Positions 25,387 through 33,936 of a DNA stretch of 64,000 bases are shown here, in pieces. Source of the DNA: CBDCKN01 sp965219035. GTDB lineage: Bacteria; Gemmatimonadota; Gemmatimonadetes; Longimicrobiales; Gaopeijiaceae. The notes under the pieces were generated by a model. The model searched no databases and had not been told where the DNA came from. It saw only the letters and a list, made by a program, of their open reading frames with translations. The stretch's first letter is position 1. Each line of letters begins with the position of its first letter. The stretch spans positions 868,001 to 932,000 of the forward strand of contig CBDCMR010000003.1 in the NCBI GenBank assembly GCA_965219035.1. Reading direction: 5' to 3'. The translations under genes were made by a program, and so were the position numbers.

Positions 25387-26625
25387 CTAGACCAGCTCGA
25401 CCCCACCCCCGGACAGCGCGGACTCCATGCCGCGGATCTGCATGATCCGCACGAGGGCTTCGCCCATCTTGTTGTTCGGCGTCGACGCGCCCGCCGTCAT
25501 TCCCAGCTCGAAGGGCCCGTCCGGCAGCCAGTCGGTCTCCACCCGCTCGAGGGTGTCGGCACCCAGGTCCGGCTTGTGCCGTATGGTGCCCTCCTCTACG
25601 TCGATGCATGCCGCGTCCTCGATGTAATAGGTCGCGGTGAACCTCCTGCACAGGTGCGCCAGGTGGTCGGTGTTGGAGGAGTTGTAGCCGCCGATGACGA
25701 TCATGATGTCGGGTGGCCGGTCCTCCATCATCATCTCGACGGCATCCTGCCGCTCCTGAGTCGCGGAGCAGATCGTCCCGAAGGAGCGGAAGTTCTCCTC
25801 GGTGTACGCCTCCCCGAGCCCCTCGACCATCGCCTCCCGGACCCTGACGCCGATGGCCAGCGACTCGCTAGCGAGCATGGTCGTCTGGTTCGCGACTCCG
25901 ATCTTGCTGAGGTCCACGTCCGGATCGAAGCCGTCGGTGGTCTTCTCGCGGAAGTGCTCCATGAATCCGGCCCTGGACAGGCGCTGCGGCCGACCGGCGA
26001 TGTAGTCGCAGAGGATCTCCGCCTCGTCCATGTCTCGCACGATGATGTACATGCCGCCCTCGTGCTTCCGGACCTGCGAGGCCGTCGCCCTTGTTTCTTC
26101 GTGGTAGTGCTTGCCGTGGATCACGGCCGTGAACCCGTCCCGCGCGTAGCTCTCGACTCGCTTCCACACCACCAGCACCGATCCGCACGTGGTGTCGACG
26201 AGGATGCACCCGATGTCCTTCAGAGTGCTGAAGTCACTCAGGGTCACGCCGAAGGCCGGCATGATCGCGACGTCCGGGGCCGTCAGATGCGAGAAGTCGA
26301 AAGTCCCGGTGTCGTCGGGTTGGATGAACTCCATGCCCATGTCGCAGATCCGCTGGTTCACGTGCGGGTTGTGGATGATCTCCCCGACCAAATAGATGCG
26401 CCTGTCCGGGAACTTGTGACGGGTCTCGTAGGCGTAGTCGATGGCCCGGTCGACTCCGTAGCAGAAGCCGAACTCCTCGGCCAGACGGACCGTCACATCT
26501 CCAAATCCCTGCTCGTGCCCCTGGCTGCGGATGCTCTGTACCAGTGCCGAGTGGTACTCGGAGTCGATGAGGGGCTGAACCTCGGACTTGAGGCCGAACC
26601 CCTTACGAAAATACGTCTCCTCCAT
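25387..26625 (-). CDS. ispH: 4-hydroxy-3-methylbut-2-enyl diphosphate reductase IspH
   Basis: A 412-residue IspH of the longer cyanobacterial/plant type. Conserved cluster cysteines appear in EFGFCYGVDRAID, VDTTCGSVLVVWKRVE and TICSATQERQDAV; the motifs HNPHVN and GGYNSSNTDHL are intact. It is the last step of the methylerythritol phosphate pathway, giving IPP and DMAPP through an iron-sulfur centre. The gene is convergent with lpd; its TAG stop is in the word ACACTAG, similar to ends of the repeat family here, but no element adjoins it. Confidence 0.95.
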   Translation of the reverse strand: MEETYFRKGFGLKSEVQPLIDSEYHSALVQSIRSQGHEQGFGDVTVRLAEEFGFCYGVDRAIDYAYETRHKFPDRRIYLVGEIIHNPHVNQRICDMGMEFIQPDDTGTFDFSHLTAPDVAIMPAFGVTLSDFSTLKDIGCILVDTTCGSVLVVWKRVESYARDGFTAVIHGKHYHEETRATASQVRKHEGGMYIIVRDMDEAEILCDYIAGRPQRLSRAGFMEHFREKTTDGFDPDVDLSKIGVANQTTMLASESLAIGVRVREAMVEGLGEAYTEENFRSFGTICSATQERQDAVEMMMEDRPPDIMIVIGGYNSSNTDHLAHLCRRFTATYYIEDAACIDVEEGTIRHKPDLGADTLERVETDWLPDGPFELGMTAGASTPNNKMGEALVRIMQIRGMESALSGGGVELV

Positions 26626-26772
26626 GAGCCTCCAACTCCGGGAGCGCCGGCGGGAGCATCGCGGCGCGCCCCCATGCCTGAAAGCTAATCGTCCAGGTGA
26701 TCCAAGCGAAGAAAGAACTTCGGAAACGGAACACCAGGATCCAGCGCGGAGGACGCGGTGTAGGCACCGGTC

Positions 26773-27240
26773 ATGAGCCTTCTGGCCAGACTCGCCCTCC
26801 TGTTCGTCATCGTCCCGCTGCTCGAGCTCGCTCTTCTGATCGAGATCGGGCAGGTGGTGGGGTTTCTACCCACGATGGCGCTCGTGGTGCTCACCGGAGT
26901 CACGGGCGCCTGGCTGGCCCGTCTAGAGGGCCTCAAGACCCTGTGGAGGCTCCGCGACGATCTCGCCCGGGGGCAGCTGCCGGGTCAGGCGATCATGGAC
27001 GGAATGAGCATCCTCGTGGGTGGCGCGCTTCTGCTCACGCCCGGCATCCTCACCGACCTCGTCGGATTCAGCCTTCTCCTGCCCCCCACGCGCCGCGCCA
27101 TACAGCACCGCGTAAAAGAGAGCCTGGAGCAACGCCTCCAGGACGGCGCCATCGAGATGACGGTGCTGGGCAGTCGGGGCTGGGCGACCCGTCCGCCGGA
27201 GGGCCCCCCCTTGGGGGACTCGGGGGACGAGCTCGACTGA
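26773..27240 (+). CDS. fxsA: FxsA-family membrane protein
   Basis: A 155-residue inner-membrane protein with the FxsA profile: hydrophobic N-terminus with LARLALLFVIVPLLELALL, a first loop EIGQVVGFLPTMALVVLTGVTGAWLAR, and DGMSILVGGALLLTPGILTDLVGFSLLLP. Three to four short membrane segments, then a charged cytoplasmic tail. FxsA in E. coli limits exclusion of phage T7 by F plasmids; its general role is not clear. Divergent from ispH. Confidence 0.9.
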   Translation: MSLLARLALLFVIVPLLELALLIEIGQVVGFLPTMALVVLTGVTGAWLARLEGLKTLWRLRDDLARGQLPGQAIMDGMSILVGGALLLTPGILTDLVGFSLLLPPTRRAIQHRVKESLEQRLQDGAIEMTVLGSRGWATRPPEGPPLGDSGDELD

Positions 27241-27337
27241 ACGGACTGCCTGGAGCCCAGGAGCCTGTCCGAGTAATGGGGTGCGGCTCTGCATGCTACC
27301 CCTTGAGCGGGCTCCCCGGTTCGGTAGTTTCCGATTC

Positions 27338-28414
27338 ATGAACCAGCCCACAGCCTTCCTCGAGAGCCTCCTTGACGCGCCGGGGCCCTCGGGATTCGAG
27401 GTCCGCCCCGCCCGCGTATGGCGCGCAGAGGCCGAGACCTTCGGAGACTCGGTGACCACCGACGTGAGTGGGAACACCTTCGCCCTGATGAACCCCGACG
27501 GCAGGCCGCGCGTCATGATGGCGGGCCATATCGACGAGATAGGGCTCCAGGTTACGCACATCGACGAGGACGGCTTCCTCTACGTCGATGGCATCGGCGG
27601 ATGGGATCCCCAGGTGCTGGTGGGCCAACGGGTCCGGATACTTGGAAGGTCGGGTGATGTGCAGGGAGTCGTGGGCAAGAAGGCCATCCACCTCATCAAG
27701 GACGAGGAGCGCACGAAGGCGTCGGAGATCAGGGGGCTGTGGGTCGACGTCGGGGTGTCGTCGGCCGACGAGGCCGGTGCGCTGGGGCTGCGCGTGGGCG
27801 ATCCCCTGGTGATCGACGCCCAGATGGTGCGCCTGGCTGGGGATCGTGTGGCGAGTCGTGCCATCGACAACCGAATAGGGGCGTTCGTGGTGCTCGAGGC
27901 GCTTCGACTCCTCTCGGAGTCGTCTCCCACGGCGTCGGCGGTGGCCGTTGCAACGGTCCAGGAGGAGATCGGCAGCAGTGGGGGGGGAGGGGCCCGAAGC
28001 AGCGCCTTCGCGCTCGAGCCTGACGTGGCGCTGGTGGTGGACGTGACGTTCAGCACCGACGTCCCGGACATCGAGAAGAAGGAGCTGGGGGAGCACCGCC
28101 TCGGTGGAGGTCCCGTGCTCAGCCGGGGATCGGCTGCCCACCCCGTGGTGTTCGATCGCCTCGTGGAGATCGCCGAGGCCGAGGGCATTCCACACACCAT
28201 CCAAGCGGCGCCCAAGGCGACGCGCACGGATGCGGACTCCATCTATCTGAGTCGGGGTGGGGTCCCGACGGGTCTCGTGTCCGTACCGAACCGCTACATG
28301 CACTCGCCCAACGAGATCGTGAGTCTCGCGGACCTCGAGAACACGGCTCGCCTACTGGCGGCCTTCGTCCAAGGTCTCCAGGAGGACACGGATCACCCCG
28401 CGTTAGCGCCTTGA
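27338..28414 (+). CDS. M42-family aminopeptidase
   Basis: A 358-residue metallopeptidase of family M42 (glutamyl aminopeptidase / endoglucanase-M type). Visible metal-site segments are MMAGHIDEIGLQV (His and Asp), ASRAIDNRIG (bridging Asp), TVQEEIGSSGG (general-base Glu and metal Glu), VVDVTFSTD and the C-terminal YMHSPNEIVSLADLENT (His). It should form the usual tetrahedral 12-mer in the cytoplasm. The ATG at 27338 is chosen because it begins the conserved PTAFLESLLDAPGPSGFE; an in-frame start at 27281 adds 19 unlikely residues. Confidence 0.9.
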   Translation: MNQPTAFLESLLDAPGPSGFEVRPARVWRAEAETFGDSVTTDVSGNTFALMNPDGRPRVMMAGHIDEIGLQVTHIDEDGFLYVDGIGGWDPQVLVGQRVRILGRSGDVQGVVGKKAIHLIKDEERTKASEIRGLWVDVGVSSADEAGALGLRVGDPLVIDAQMVRLAGDRVASRAIDNRIGAFVVLEALRLLSESSPTASAVAVATVQEEIGSSGGGGARSSAFALEPDVALVVDVTFSTDVPDIEKKELGEHRLGGGPVLSRGSAAHPVVFDRLVEIAEAEGIPHTIQAAPKATRTDADSIYLSRGGVPTGLVSVPNRYMHSPNEIVSLADLENTARLLAAFVQGLQEDTDHPALAP

Positions 28415-28506
28415 CCCTGGGAGGGCTCTCTTCTACCCTTTCGGGTTCGGCAAGGCCGCTGAACCTGGGGATTTTCCCCACTTTCACAGAACTGGAACTG
28501 ATCCGC

Positions 28507-28977
28507 ATGCTAGAAGTCAACGCACTGGTGGGGGAGCTGCAGACCCTGAGGGACGACGGATTCCTCTCGGATGCGCTGCTGCGCCATGCCGTGAAGGGCA
28601 TCAGCTCGTCCGACGATCGATTCGACTGGGTGGGCGTATATCTCCTCAACTCCGACGAGAACGTGCTCTGGTTGCACAACTACGTGGGAAAGGCGACCAC
28701 CCACGCCAAGATTCCGGTGGGCGAGGGTGTGTGTGGCACCGCGGTCGCCCGCGGCGAGAACATCAACGTCCCCGACGTCAGCGCGGTGGACAACTACCTC
28801 GCGTGTGACCCGAGGGTGAAGTCGGAGATGATCGTGCTCATCCGCGCCGGCGACGACATCTTCGGGCAGATCGACCTCGACAGCCGGACTGCCGCGGCGT
28901 TCACCGATGACGACGACCTGGCCATACAGTCGGTGGCGGATAAGCTGGCCGAGCAGTTGGTGGCGGAGCGCCGCTGA
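28507..28977 (+). CDS. GAF-domain protein, fRMsr-like
   Basis: A 156-residue single-GAF-domain protein. It resembles free-methionine-(R)-sulfoxide reductases: GVYLLNSDENVLWLHNYVG, then IPVGEGVCGTAVARGENINVPDVSAVDNYLACDPRVKSEMIV. Two of the three cysteines of that family are at the expected places (in GVCGTA and LACDPR), but the first one is absent (THAKIP where the enzyme has VACxRIP). So it may be an active variant using two cysteines, or a sensor. Start at ATG 28507; the open frame extends to 28411. The next gene begins 11 bp later. Confidence 0.8.
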   Translation: MLEVNALVGELQTLRDDGFLSDALLRHAVKGISSSDDRFDWVGVYLLNSDENVLWLHNYVGKATTHAKIPVGEGVCGTAVARGENINVPDVSAVDNYLACDPRVKSEMIVLIRAGDDIFGQIDLDSRTAAAFTDDDDLAIQSVADKLAEQLVAERR

Positions 28978-28987
28978 CGCTCGCGAG

Positions 28988-29713
28988 GTGAGGCCCCGCT
29001 GCATCGTAGCTGACAATCCGGGCCCGTTCACGCTCGACGGGACCCGGACGTACCTGGTAGGCCATAGACGGGTGGCCATCATCGATCCTGGCCCGCACGT
29101 GGAGAGCCACGTGCGGGCCGTCGCGCATGCCGTGGTCGAGGCCGAGGACGTCTGGGTACTCCTCACTCACGGCCACGCCGATCACGCCGGTGCGGCGGAG
29201 GCGGTGGCCGGCACGGTGGGGGCGGAGATCCTGGGCGTGGGAATACCGATCGCTAGGGCGCTCGGTGACTCTGAGACAGTGGAGACGGACCAGGGTCGTC
29301 TCGTGAGCGTCGAAACCCCCGGCCACAGCCGAGAACATGTGGCGTTCCATTGGCTCGAGGCCGGTGCCGGCTTTCCTGGGGACCTCGTCCTGGGCCGTGG
29401 CGAGACCACATGGGTCGGCGAGTACGAGGGATGCGTCGCCGATTACCTGGATTCGCTCGAGCGGCTTCGCGCTCTGCGGTGCAGTGTGCTCTACCCGGCC
29501 CACGGACCCTCCCTGGAGGATCCGGACAGGACGCTGGACGCCTTCGAGGCGCACCGTCGCAAGAGGATCCGGCAGGTGCAGGAGACTCTGGCGGCCCGTC
29601 CCGAGGCAAGCACGGACGAGCTGGTGGCGGAAGTGTACGGAACCACGATCCCCGAGGGTCTTGAGGCCGCGGCGGCGAAGAGCGTGGAGGCCATCCGGGA
29701 TTTCCTGGTGTAG
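28988..29713 (+). CDS. Metallo-beta-lactamase-fold hydrolase (LACTB2-like)
   Basis: A 241-residue hydrolase with the HGHADHAG zinc motif (near residue 54), later metal residues in TPGHSREHVAFH and GDLVLG, and a C-terminal helical domain with YPAHGPSLEDP and a winged-helix-like tail, which is the architecture of LACTB2-type proteins. The GTG at 28988 with GCGAGG upstream begins VRPRCIVADNPGPFTLDGTRTYLVG, the expected family start; the frame upstream overlaps the GAF gene and is not coding. Substrate unknown; relatives act on RNA or small esters. Confidence 0.85.
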   Translation: MRPRCIVADNPGPFTLDGTRTYLVGHRRVAIIDPGPHVESHVRAVAHAVVEAEDVWVLLTHGHADHAGAAEAVAGTVGAEILGVGIPIARALGDSETVETDQGRLVSVETPGHSREHVAFHWLEAGAGFPGDLVLGRGETTWVGEYEGCVADYLDSLERLRALRCSVLYPAHGPSLEDPDRTLDAFEAHRRKRIRQVQETLAARPEASTDELVAEVYGTTIPEGLEAAAAKSVEAIRDFLV

Positions 29714-29762
29714 CTACCGGATTTCCGCAGCAGTACACTGGTACCCTGAGAAGGGAGCACAG

Positions 29763-31172
29763 TTGTCGGACCCTCTAGCGCAGTCACTCAAAAAGAAGCT
29801 GAAAGGCATCGTCGGCGATGCCTGGGTCATCTCGGACCCGGATCGGCTCCTGGCGTACGAGTCCGACGGGTTGACGGCGTACCGGATGCTGCCGATGGCC
29901 GTGGTGCTTCCCAATGACACCGACGAGGTCAGCCGGGTCCTCGAGCTCCTTTCGAAGGAAGGCGTGCCGGTCGTGCCCCGCGGGGCGGGAACCGGACTTT
30001 CCGGAGGTGCCCTCGCGGGTGAGGGTTGCATCGTGGTAGGGACGGCACGCATGAACCGGATCCTCGAGGTCGATCCGGAGAACCGCCTGGCTCTGGTTCA
30101 GCCGGGCGTGATCAACGCGCATCTCACGGATGCGGCTGCCCCGTTCGGGCTCTACTATGCGCCCGATCCGTCGTCTCAGAGCGCCTGCACGCTGGGAGGG
30201 AACGTGGCCGAGAACTCGGGAGGGCCCCACTGCCTCAAGTATGGGGTCACCTCACGCTACGTCACGGGCCTCACCATGGTGACGTACGGAGGGCAGGTGT
30301 CGCGTCTGGGTGGTTTCGGGCGGGAGCCGGGTGGCTACGACCTGGTGGGGCTCTTCGTGGGATCCGAGGGGTGCTTCGGCATCGCCACGGAGATCGAGAT
30401 GCGCCTCCTCCCGAAGCCGGAGGGAGTCCGAACGCTACTGGGGATCTTCGACGAGCTCGAGGACGCCGGCCGAGCCGTGACCACCATCATGGCCGACGGC
30501 CTTCTGCCGGCCGCATTGGAGATCATCGACGGTCCGACCATCCGGGCGGTGGAGGCCAGCGTCTACGCCGGAGGGTACCCGACGGACGCCGAGGCGGCAC
30601 TCGTCATCGAGTTCGACGGGGTCGAGGCAGGGCTGGGCGCCGACGTCGAGCGGGCCCTCGTACATTGCCGGGAGGCCGGCGCACGGGACGTCCGTACGGC
30701 GGAGTCGGACCAGGAGCGGCTGGCGCTCTGGCAGGGGCGCAAGAAGGCCTTCGGCGCCATGGGGCGCATCGCGCCGGATCTGCTCGTTCAGGATGCCACC
30801 GTCCCCCGGAGCCTCCTGCCCGACGTCCTGGGACGGATCTCGGAGATCGGGAAGCGATACGATCTGACCGTGGCGAACGTCTTCCACGCCGGGGACGGCA
30901 ATCTCCATCCGAACATCGTCTTCGACCGAGGCGATCCCGACGAGCTCCAGCGCGTGGAGCAGGCCTCGAAGGAGATCATGGCCTTGTGCGTCGAGATGGG
31001 GGGCACTATCACCGGAGAGCATGGTGTGGGCCTGGACAAGCGCTCATACATGTCGCTGGTGCACAGCCCGGACGAGCTGGAGGCCATGCGCCGGGTCCAG
31101 GCCGTGTTCGACCCCAGTGGGGGCATGAATCCGGGAAAGGTGCTCCCCGAGCCGCTCGAGGCAGCGCCGTGA
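29763..31172 (+). CDS. glcD: Glycolate oxidase subunit GlcD-like FAD protein
   Basis: A 469-residue FAD-linked oxidase. It has the PCMH-type FAD domain with PRGAGTGLSGGAL and DPSSQSACTLGGNVAENSGGPHCLKYG, and the C-terminal domain with NVFHAGDGNLHPN and GGTITGEHGVG. It oxidises glycolate or D-lactate with GlcE and GlcF, passing electrons to the quinone pool. The best start is TTG at 29763, with GAAGGGAG 7 bases upstream; no ATG or GTG precedes the conserved domain in a suitable place. Its stop overlaps the glcE start (GTGA). Confidence 0.93.
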   Translation: MSDPLAQSLKKKLKGIVGDAWVISDPDRLLAYESDGLTAYRMLPMAVVLPNDTDEVSRVLELLSKEGVPVVPRGAGTGLSGGALAGEGCIVVGTARMNRILEVDPENRLALVQPGVINAHLTDAAAPFGLYYAPDPSSQSACTLGGNVAENSGGPHCLKYGVTSRYVTGLTMVTYGGQVSRLGGFGREPGGYDLVGLFVGSEGCFGIATEIEMRLLPKPEGVRTLLGIFDELEDAGRAVTTIMADGLLPAALEIIDGPTIRAVEASVYAGGYPTDAEAALVIEFDGVEAGLGADVERALVHCREAGARDVRTAESDQERLALWQGRKKAFGAMGRIAPDLLVQDATVPRSLLPDVLGRISEIGKRYDLTVANVFHAGDGNLHPNIVFDRGDPDELQRVEQASKEIMALCVEMGGTITGEHGVGLDKRSYMSLVHSPDELEAMRRVQAVFDPSGGMNPGKVLPEPLEAAP

Positions 31173-32482
31173 ACCCCATAGCGGCTCTCTTGGCCAGCCA
31201 GCTGCCTGAAGGACAGGTGGTGGACGGGTTCCGTGCGGAGGCCTGGGCCGTGTGCGATCGAGTTCCCCACGCGGTCGTCTTTGCGGAGAGCGAGAACGAG
31301 GTGGCGCAGGTCCTGAGCATGGCCAGTGCCCAGGGTTGGCGGTGCGTGCCGAGTGGCAAAGGCACCTGGCTGAGGGGCGGGCAGCCCCCGGAGGGCGTGG
31401 AGGTGGTGCTCAGCACGACTCGGATGGATCGTGTGCTCGCCCACGAGCCCGACGACCTCTTCATTACGGCCGAGGCGGGGATCGGCCTGGATCTCTTGGC
31501 CCGGCGCGTCCTGGATGGAAGGCAGTGGATTCCTCTCGACCCGCCCGGTGCCATGCGCGGGAGCCTCGGGGCGACGGTGAGCACGGCGTCCGCCGGGCCA
31601 CTCCAGGCCGGCTTCGGCACGCTGAGGGATCACGTCCTGGGGGCGACGCTCGCCACGGGCGACGGCCGTCTGCTCCGCCTGGGCGGCAAGGTGGTGAAGA
31701 ACGTGGCCGGGTTCGACCTTCTGAAGCTCGTCCTGGGGAGTTGGGGCACGCTGGGCGTGATCACGTCGGTGACGATCCGGCTGCACCCCGTGCCGGAGCT
31801 CGACCGGACCCTGCTGTTCGAGAGCCCCGACGTGCACTCAGCGGCGCGACTGGCCCGTGCCATCGCCGGGTCCCCGGTCTCGCTTGCAGCCGTCGAGCTG
31901 TTGGTGCCCGGGGAGCGAGAGGGGAGGAATCGGAGCAGCGCGCCCCTGGTGGCAGTTCGGATCCTGGAGTCGCGGCCGGCGGCCGAGGAGGTCCAGCGCG
32001 TTGTGACCGAGCGGGCGGACACCGCCCCGTTCAGGCGCATGGAGGGGCAGGATTCCCAGGCCATCTTCGAGAACGTTCGAGGCATGGAGGACGGTGCGGA
32101 GCTGGTAATCCGGTTGAGCCTCCTTCCGTCCAGGATGTCCGACCTGGTCGAGATGGCGGTGGGCCTCGCAGAGCTGGCCGATCCGGATGTGGGGTGGGGC
32201 GCCCGGATGGCGGCTCATGCCCAGACGGGAGTGCTGCGCGTCATGATCGCCCGCGTGCACCGGCGGGAGGGATGGCTGGAGAGCGCCGTGTCCTCCCTGG
32301 CCAACCTCAGGCTTTCGCTGGAGTCGGAGGGCGGGAGCATGGTCATCTCGCACGGGCCACCGGCGGTCGTGGGGACCATGGGAGCTTGGGGAGAGGTGGG
32401 CTCTGCGAGGGGTCTCATGCGAGACCTTCAGAGGGAGTTCGATCCGGCATCGATTCTCACGTCCGGGAGGTTCGCATCGTGA
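31169..32482 (+). CDS. glcE: Glycolate oxidase subunit GlcE-like FAD-binding protein
   Basis: A 437-residue FAD-binding protein of the GlcE type. It carries PSGKGTWLRGG (variant PP-loop), GSLGATVSTASAGPLQAGFGTLRDHVLGA and GGKVVKNVAGFDLLKLVLGSWGTLGVI, typical of GlcE. The start is GTG at 31169, overlapping the glcD stop. It forms the glycolate dehydrogenase with the flanking genes. Longer than E. coli GlcE (about 350 residues) in its C-terminal part. Confidence 0.92.
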   Translation: MNPIAALLASQLPEGQVVDGFRAEAWAVCDRVPHAVVFAESENEVAQVLSMASAQGWRCVPSGKGTWLRGGQPPEGVEVVLSTTRMDRVLAHEPDDLFITAEAGIGLDLLARRVLDGRQWIPLDPPGAMRGSLGATVSTASAGPLQAGFGTLRDHVLGATLATGDGRLLRLGGKVVKNVAGFDLLKLVLGSWGTLGVITSVTIRLHPVPELDRTLLFESPDVHSAARLARAIAGSPVSLAAVELLVPGEREGRNRSSAPLVAVRILESRPAAEEVQRVVTERADTAPFRRMEGQDSQAIFENVRGMEDGAELVIRLSLLPSRMSDLVEMAVGLAELADPDVGWGARMAAHAQTGVLRVMIARVHRREGWLESAVSSLANLRLSLESEGGSMVISHGPPAVVGTMGAWGEVGSARGLMRDLQREFDPASILTSGRFAS

Positions 32483-32552
32483 TCCGCCATCCCTTCGCCA
32501 TCCTCCTCGCGGCAACGATCCCGGCGGCCTCCATCCGGGGAGGGCTTTCCCG

Positions 32553-33905
32553 GTGAGCGCCCAACGAGGCACGGCGCTGGCCGCCGCCCTGCAGGCACAG
32601 GAGGAACGCCTACTTCCTTGCGTCCACTGCGGCTTCTGCCTTCCGGCGTGTCCCACCTACGCCCGGCTGGGCGACGAGAACGACTCACCGCGCGGGAGGC
32701 TTCATCTCATGCGCGCCGTGGTGGAGGGGAGGCTTCCCGCGGCGTCGGACGCGTTCCAGACACACATCGACCGGTGCCTCGGGTGCAGGGCGTGCGAGCC
32801 GGTCTGCCCCTCGGGTGTGGAGTACGGCCTCTTGCTGGAGAGCGCGCGGGAGGTAGCCTTCCGGGCGCGGAAGCCCCGGATGTCGGTCCGGGCTTTCCTG
32901 TCCGTGTTCAGGCGAGGCGTCTGGCTACGCTGGAGCATGGGCTTCGCGAGGATGGCGCGCCGCCTGGGGCTGGCGTGGCTCGGGGCGAAGCTGACTCCAG
33001 GGTTCCGGTCGCTCCATCCCCTGCGCTTCGGGCTCGCCATGCTCGCAGCGAGCCGAGGCTCGCGCCTGCTCTCGGCCGCTCCGGCGGGATCCGCTTCCTC
33101 GCCTGTGGCTGTCCCTGCCGGGGACGTTCCGGCAGCAGGTGAGAGCGATGCCGGGGAGGCACCGCTGCGGGTTGCCCTCCTCACCGGGTGCGTCCAGGCG
33201 GGGCTCTTTGCCCGTGTGAACGACGCGACCGAGAGGGTTCTCCGCGCGAACGGGTTCGAGATCGTGTGGGTGGCGGGCCAGAAGTGTTGTGGAGCCTTGC
33301 ACGTACATGCCGGCGATGCCGAAGGCGCCCGCAGGCTCGCTCGAGCGAATGTAGCCGCTTTCGAGAAGTCGAAGGTCGACTTCGTCGCCGTCAACGCGGC
33401 GGGGTGTGGCGCGACGCTGAAGGGGTACGGCCACTTTCTAGCCGGCGACTCGACGTACGCCGAGACGGCTGCCCGGCTCGCCGATGCCACCCGCGACGTC
33501 TCGGAGCTGTTGGCCGAGGTCGGAGCGCGACGTGGAGCGCCGGTCCCTCTTCGGGTCACGTACGACGCAGCGTGCCACCTCTGCCACGCCCAGCGCCTGA
33601 CGGAGGCGCCACGGGCGATGCTCGAGGCGATTCCGGAGCTGGATCTCGTGCCTCTTCCGGACGAGGAGGAGTGCTGTGGGGGAGCGGGCATCTACGGCAT
33701 GACCCACTCCGAGCTCGGTGGACGTATCGGCTCGGACAAGGTGGCCTCGGTGATCGGCACGGGAGCGGCGGCGGTGGTGACCGCCAATCCCGGCTGCATC
33801 ATGCAGATTGGTGCCGGCCTCCTCCTTCGGGGCTCTCCGATCAAGGCACATCATCCGGTAGAGCTCCTGGACGAGAGCTACAAGCGAGCCGGCTTCTATC
33901 GATGA
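32553..33905 (+). CDS. glcF: Glycolate oxidase iron-sulfur subunit GlcF
   Basis: A 450-residue iron-sulfur subunit. Two 4Fe-4S motifs, CVHCGFCLPACP (from residue 23) and CLGCRACEPVCPSG (from about 75), are followed by two CCG domains with CCGALHVHAGD and CCGGAGIYGMTHSELG. It passes electrons from GlcD/GlcE to the quinone pool at the inner membrane. GTG start at 32553. The 70 bp after glcE hold no gene. The order glcDEF matches the classic operon. Confidence 0.94.
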   Translation: MSAQRGTALAAALQAQEERLLPCVHCGFCLPACPTYARLGDENDSPRGRLHLMRAVVEGRLPAASDAFQTHIDRCLGCRACEPVCPSGVEYGLLLESAREVAFRARKPRMSVRAFLSVFRRGVWLRWSMGFARMARRLGLAWLGAKLTPGFRSLHPLRFGLAMLAASRGSRLLSAAPAGSASSPVAVPAGDVPAAGESDAGEAPLRVALLTGCVQAGLFARVNDATERVLRANGFEIVWVAGQKCCGALHVHAGDAEGARRLARANVAAFEKSKVDFVAVNAAGCGATLKGYGHFLAGDSTYAETAARLADATRDVSELLAEVGARRGAPVPLRVTYDAACHLCHAQRLTEAPRAMLEAIPELDLVPLPDEEECCGGAGIYGMTHSELGGRIGSDKVASVIGTGAAAVVTANPGCIMQIGAGLLLRGSPIKAHHPVELLDESYKRAGFYR

Positions 33906-33936
33906 GGGGAACATCACCGAGTAGCTGGAGGGCCGC

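Noticed and set aside
25381..25390. ACACTAG at the ispH stop codon as a repeat element
   Set aside because: Only the 7-base end word matches; the neighbouring bases (GCAAGG before it) do not fit the element terminus and no internal block is present. The word CTAGTGT at 1295 is rejected for the same reason.
31252..32556. Glycine/arginine-rich plus-strand frame overlapping glcE
   Set aside because: It is the alternate-frame shadow of glcE, whose FAD-binding motifs are intact in the other frame.
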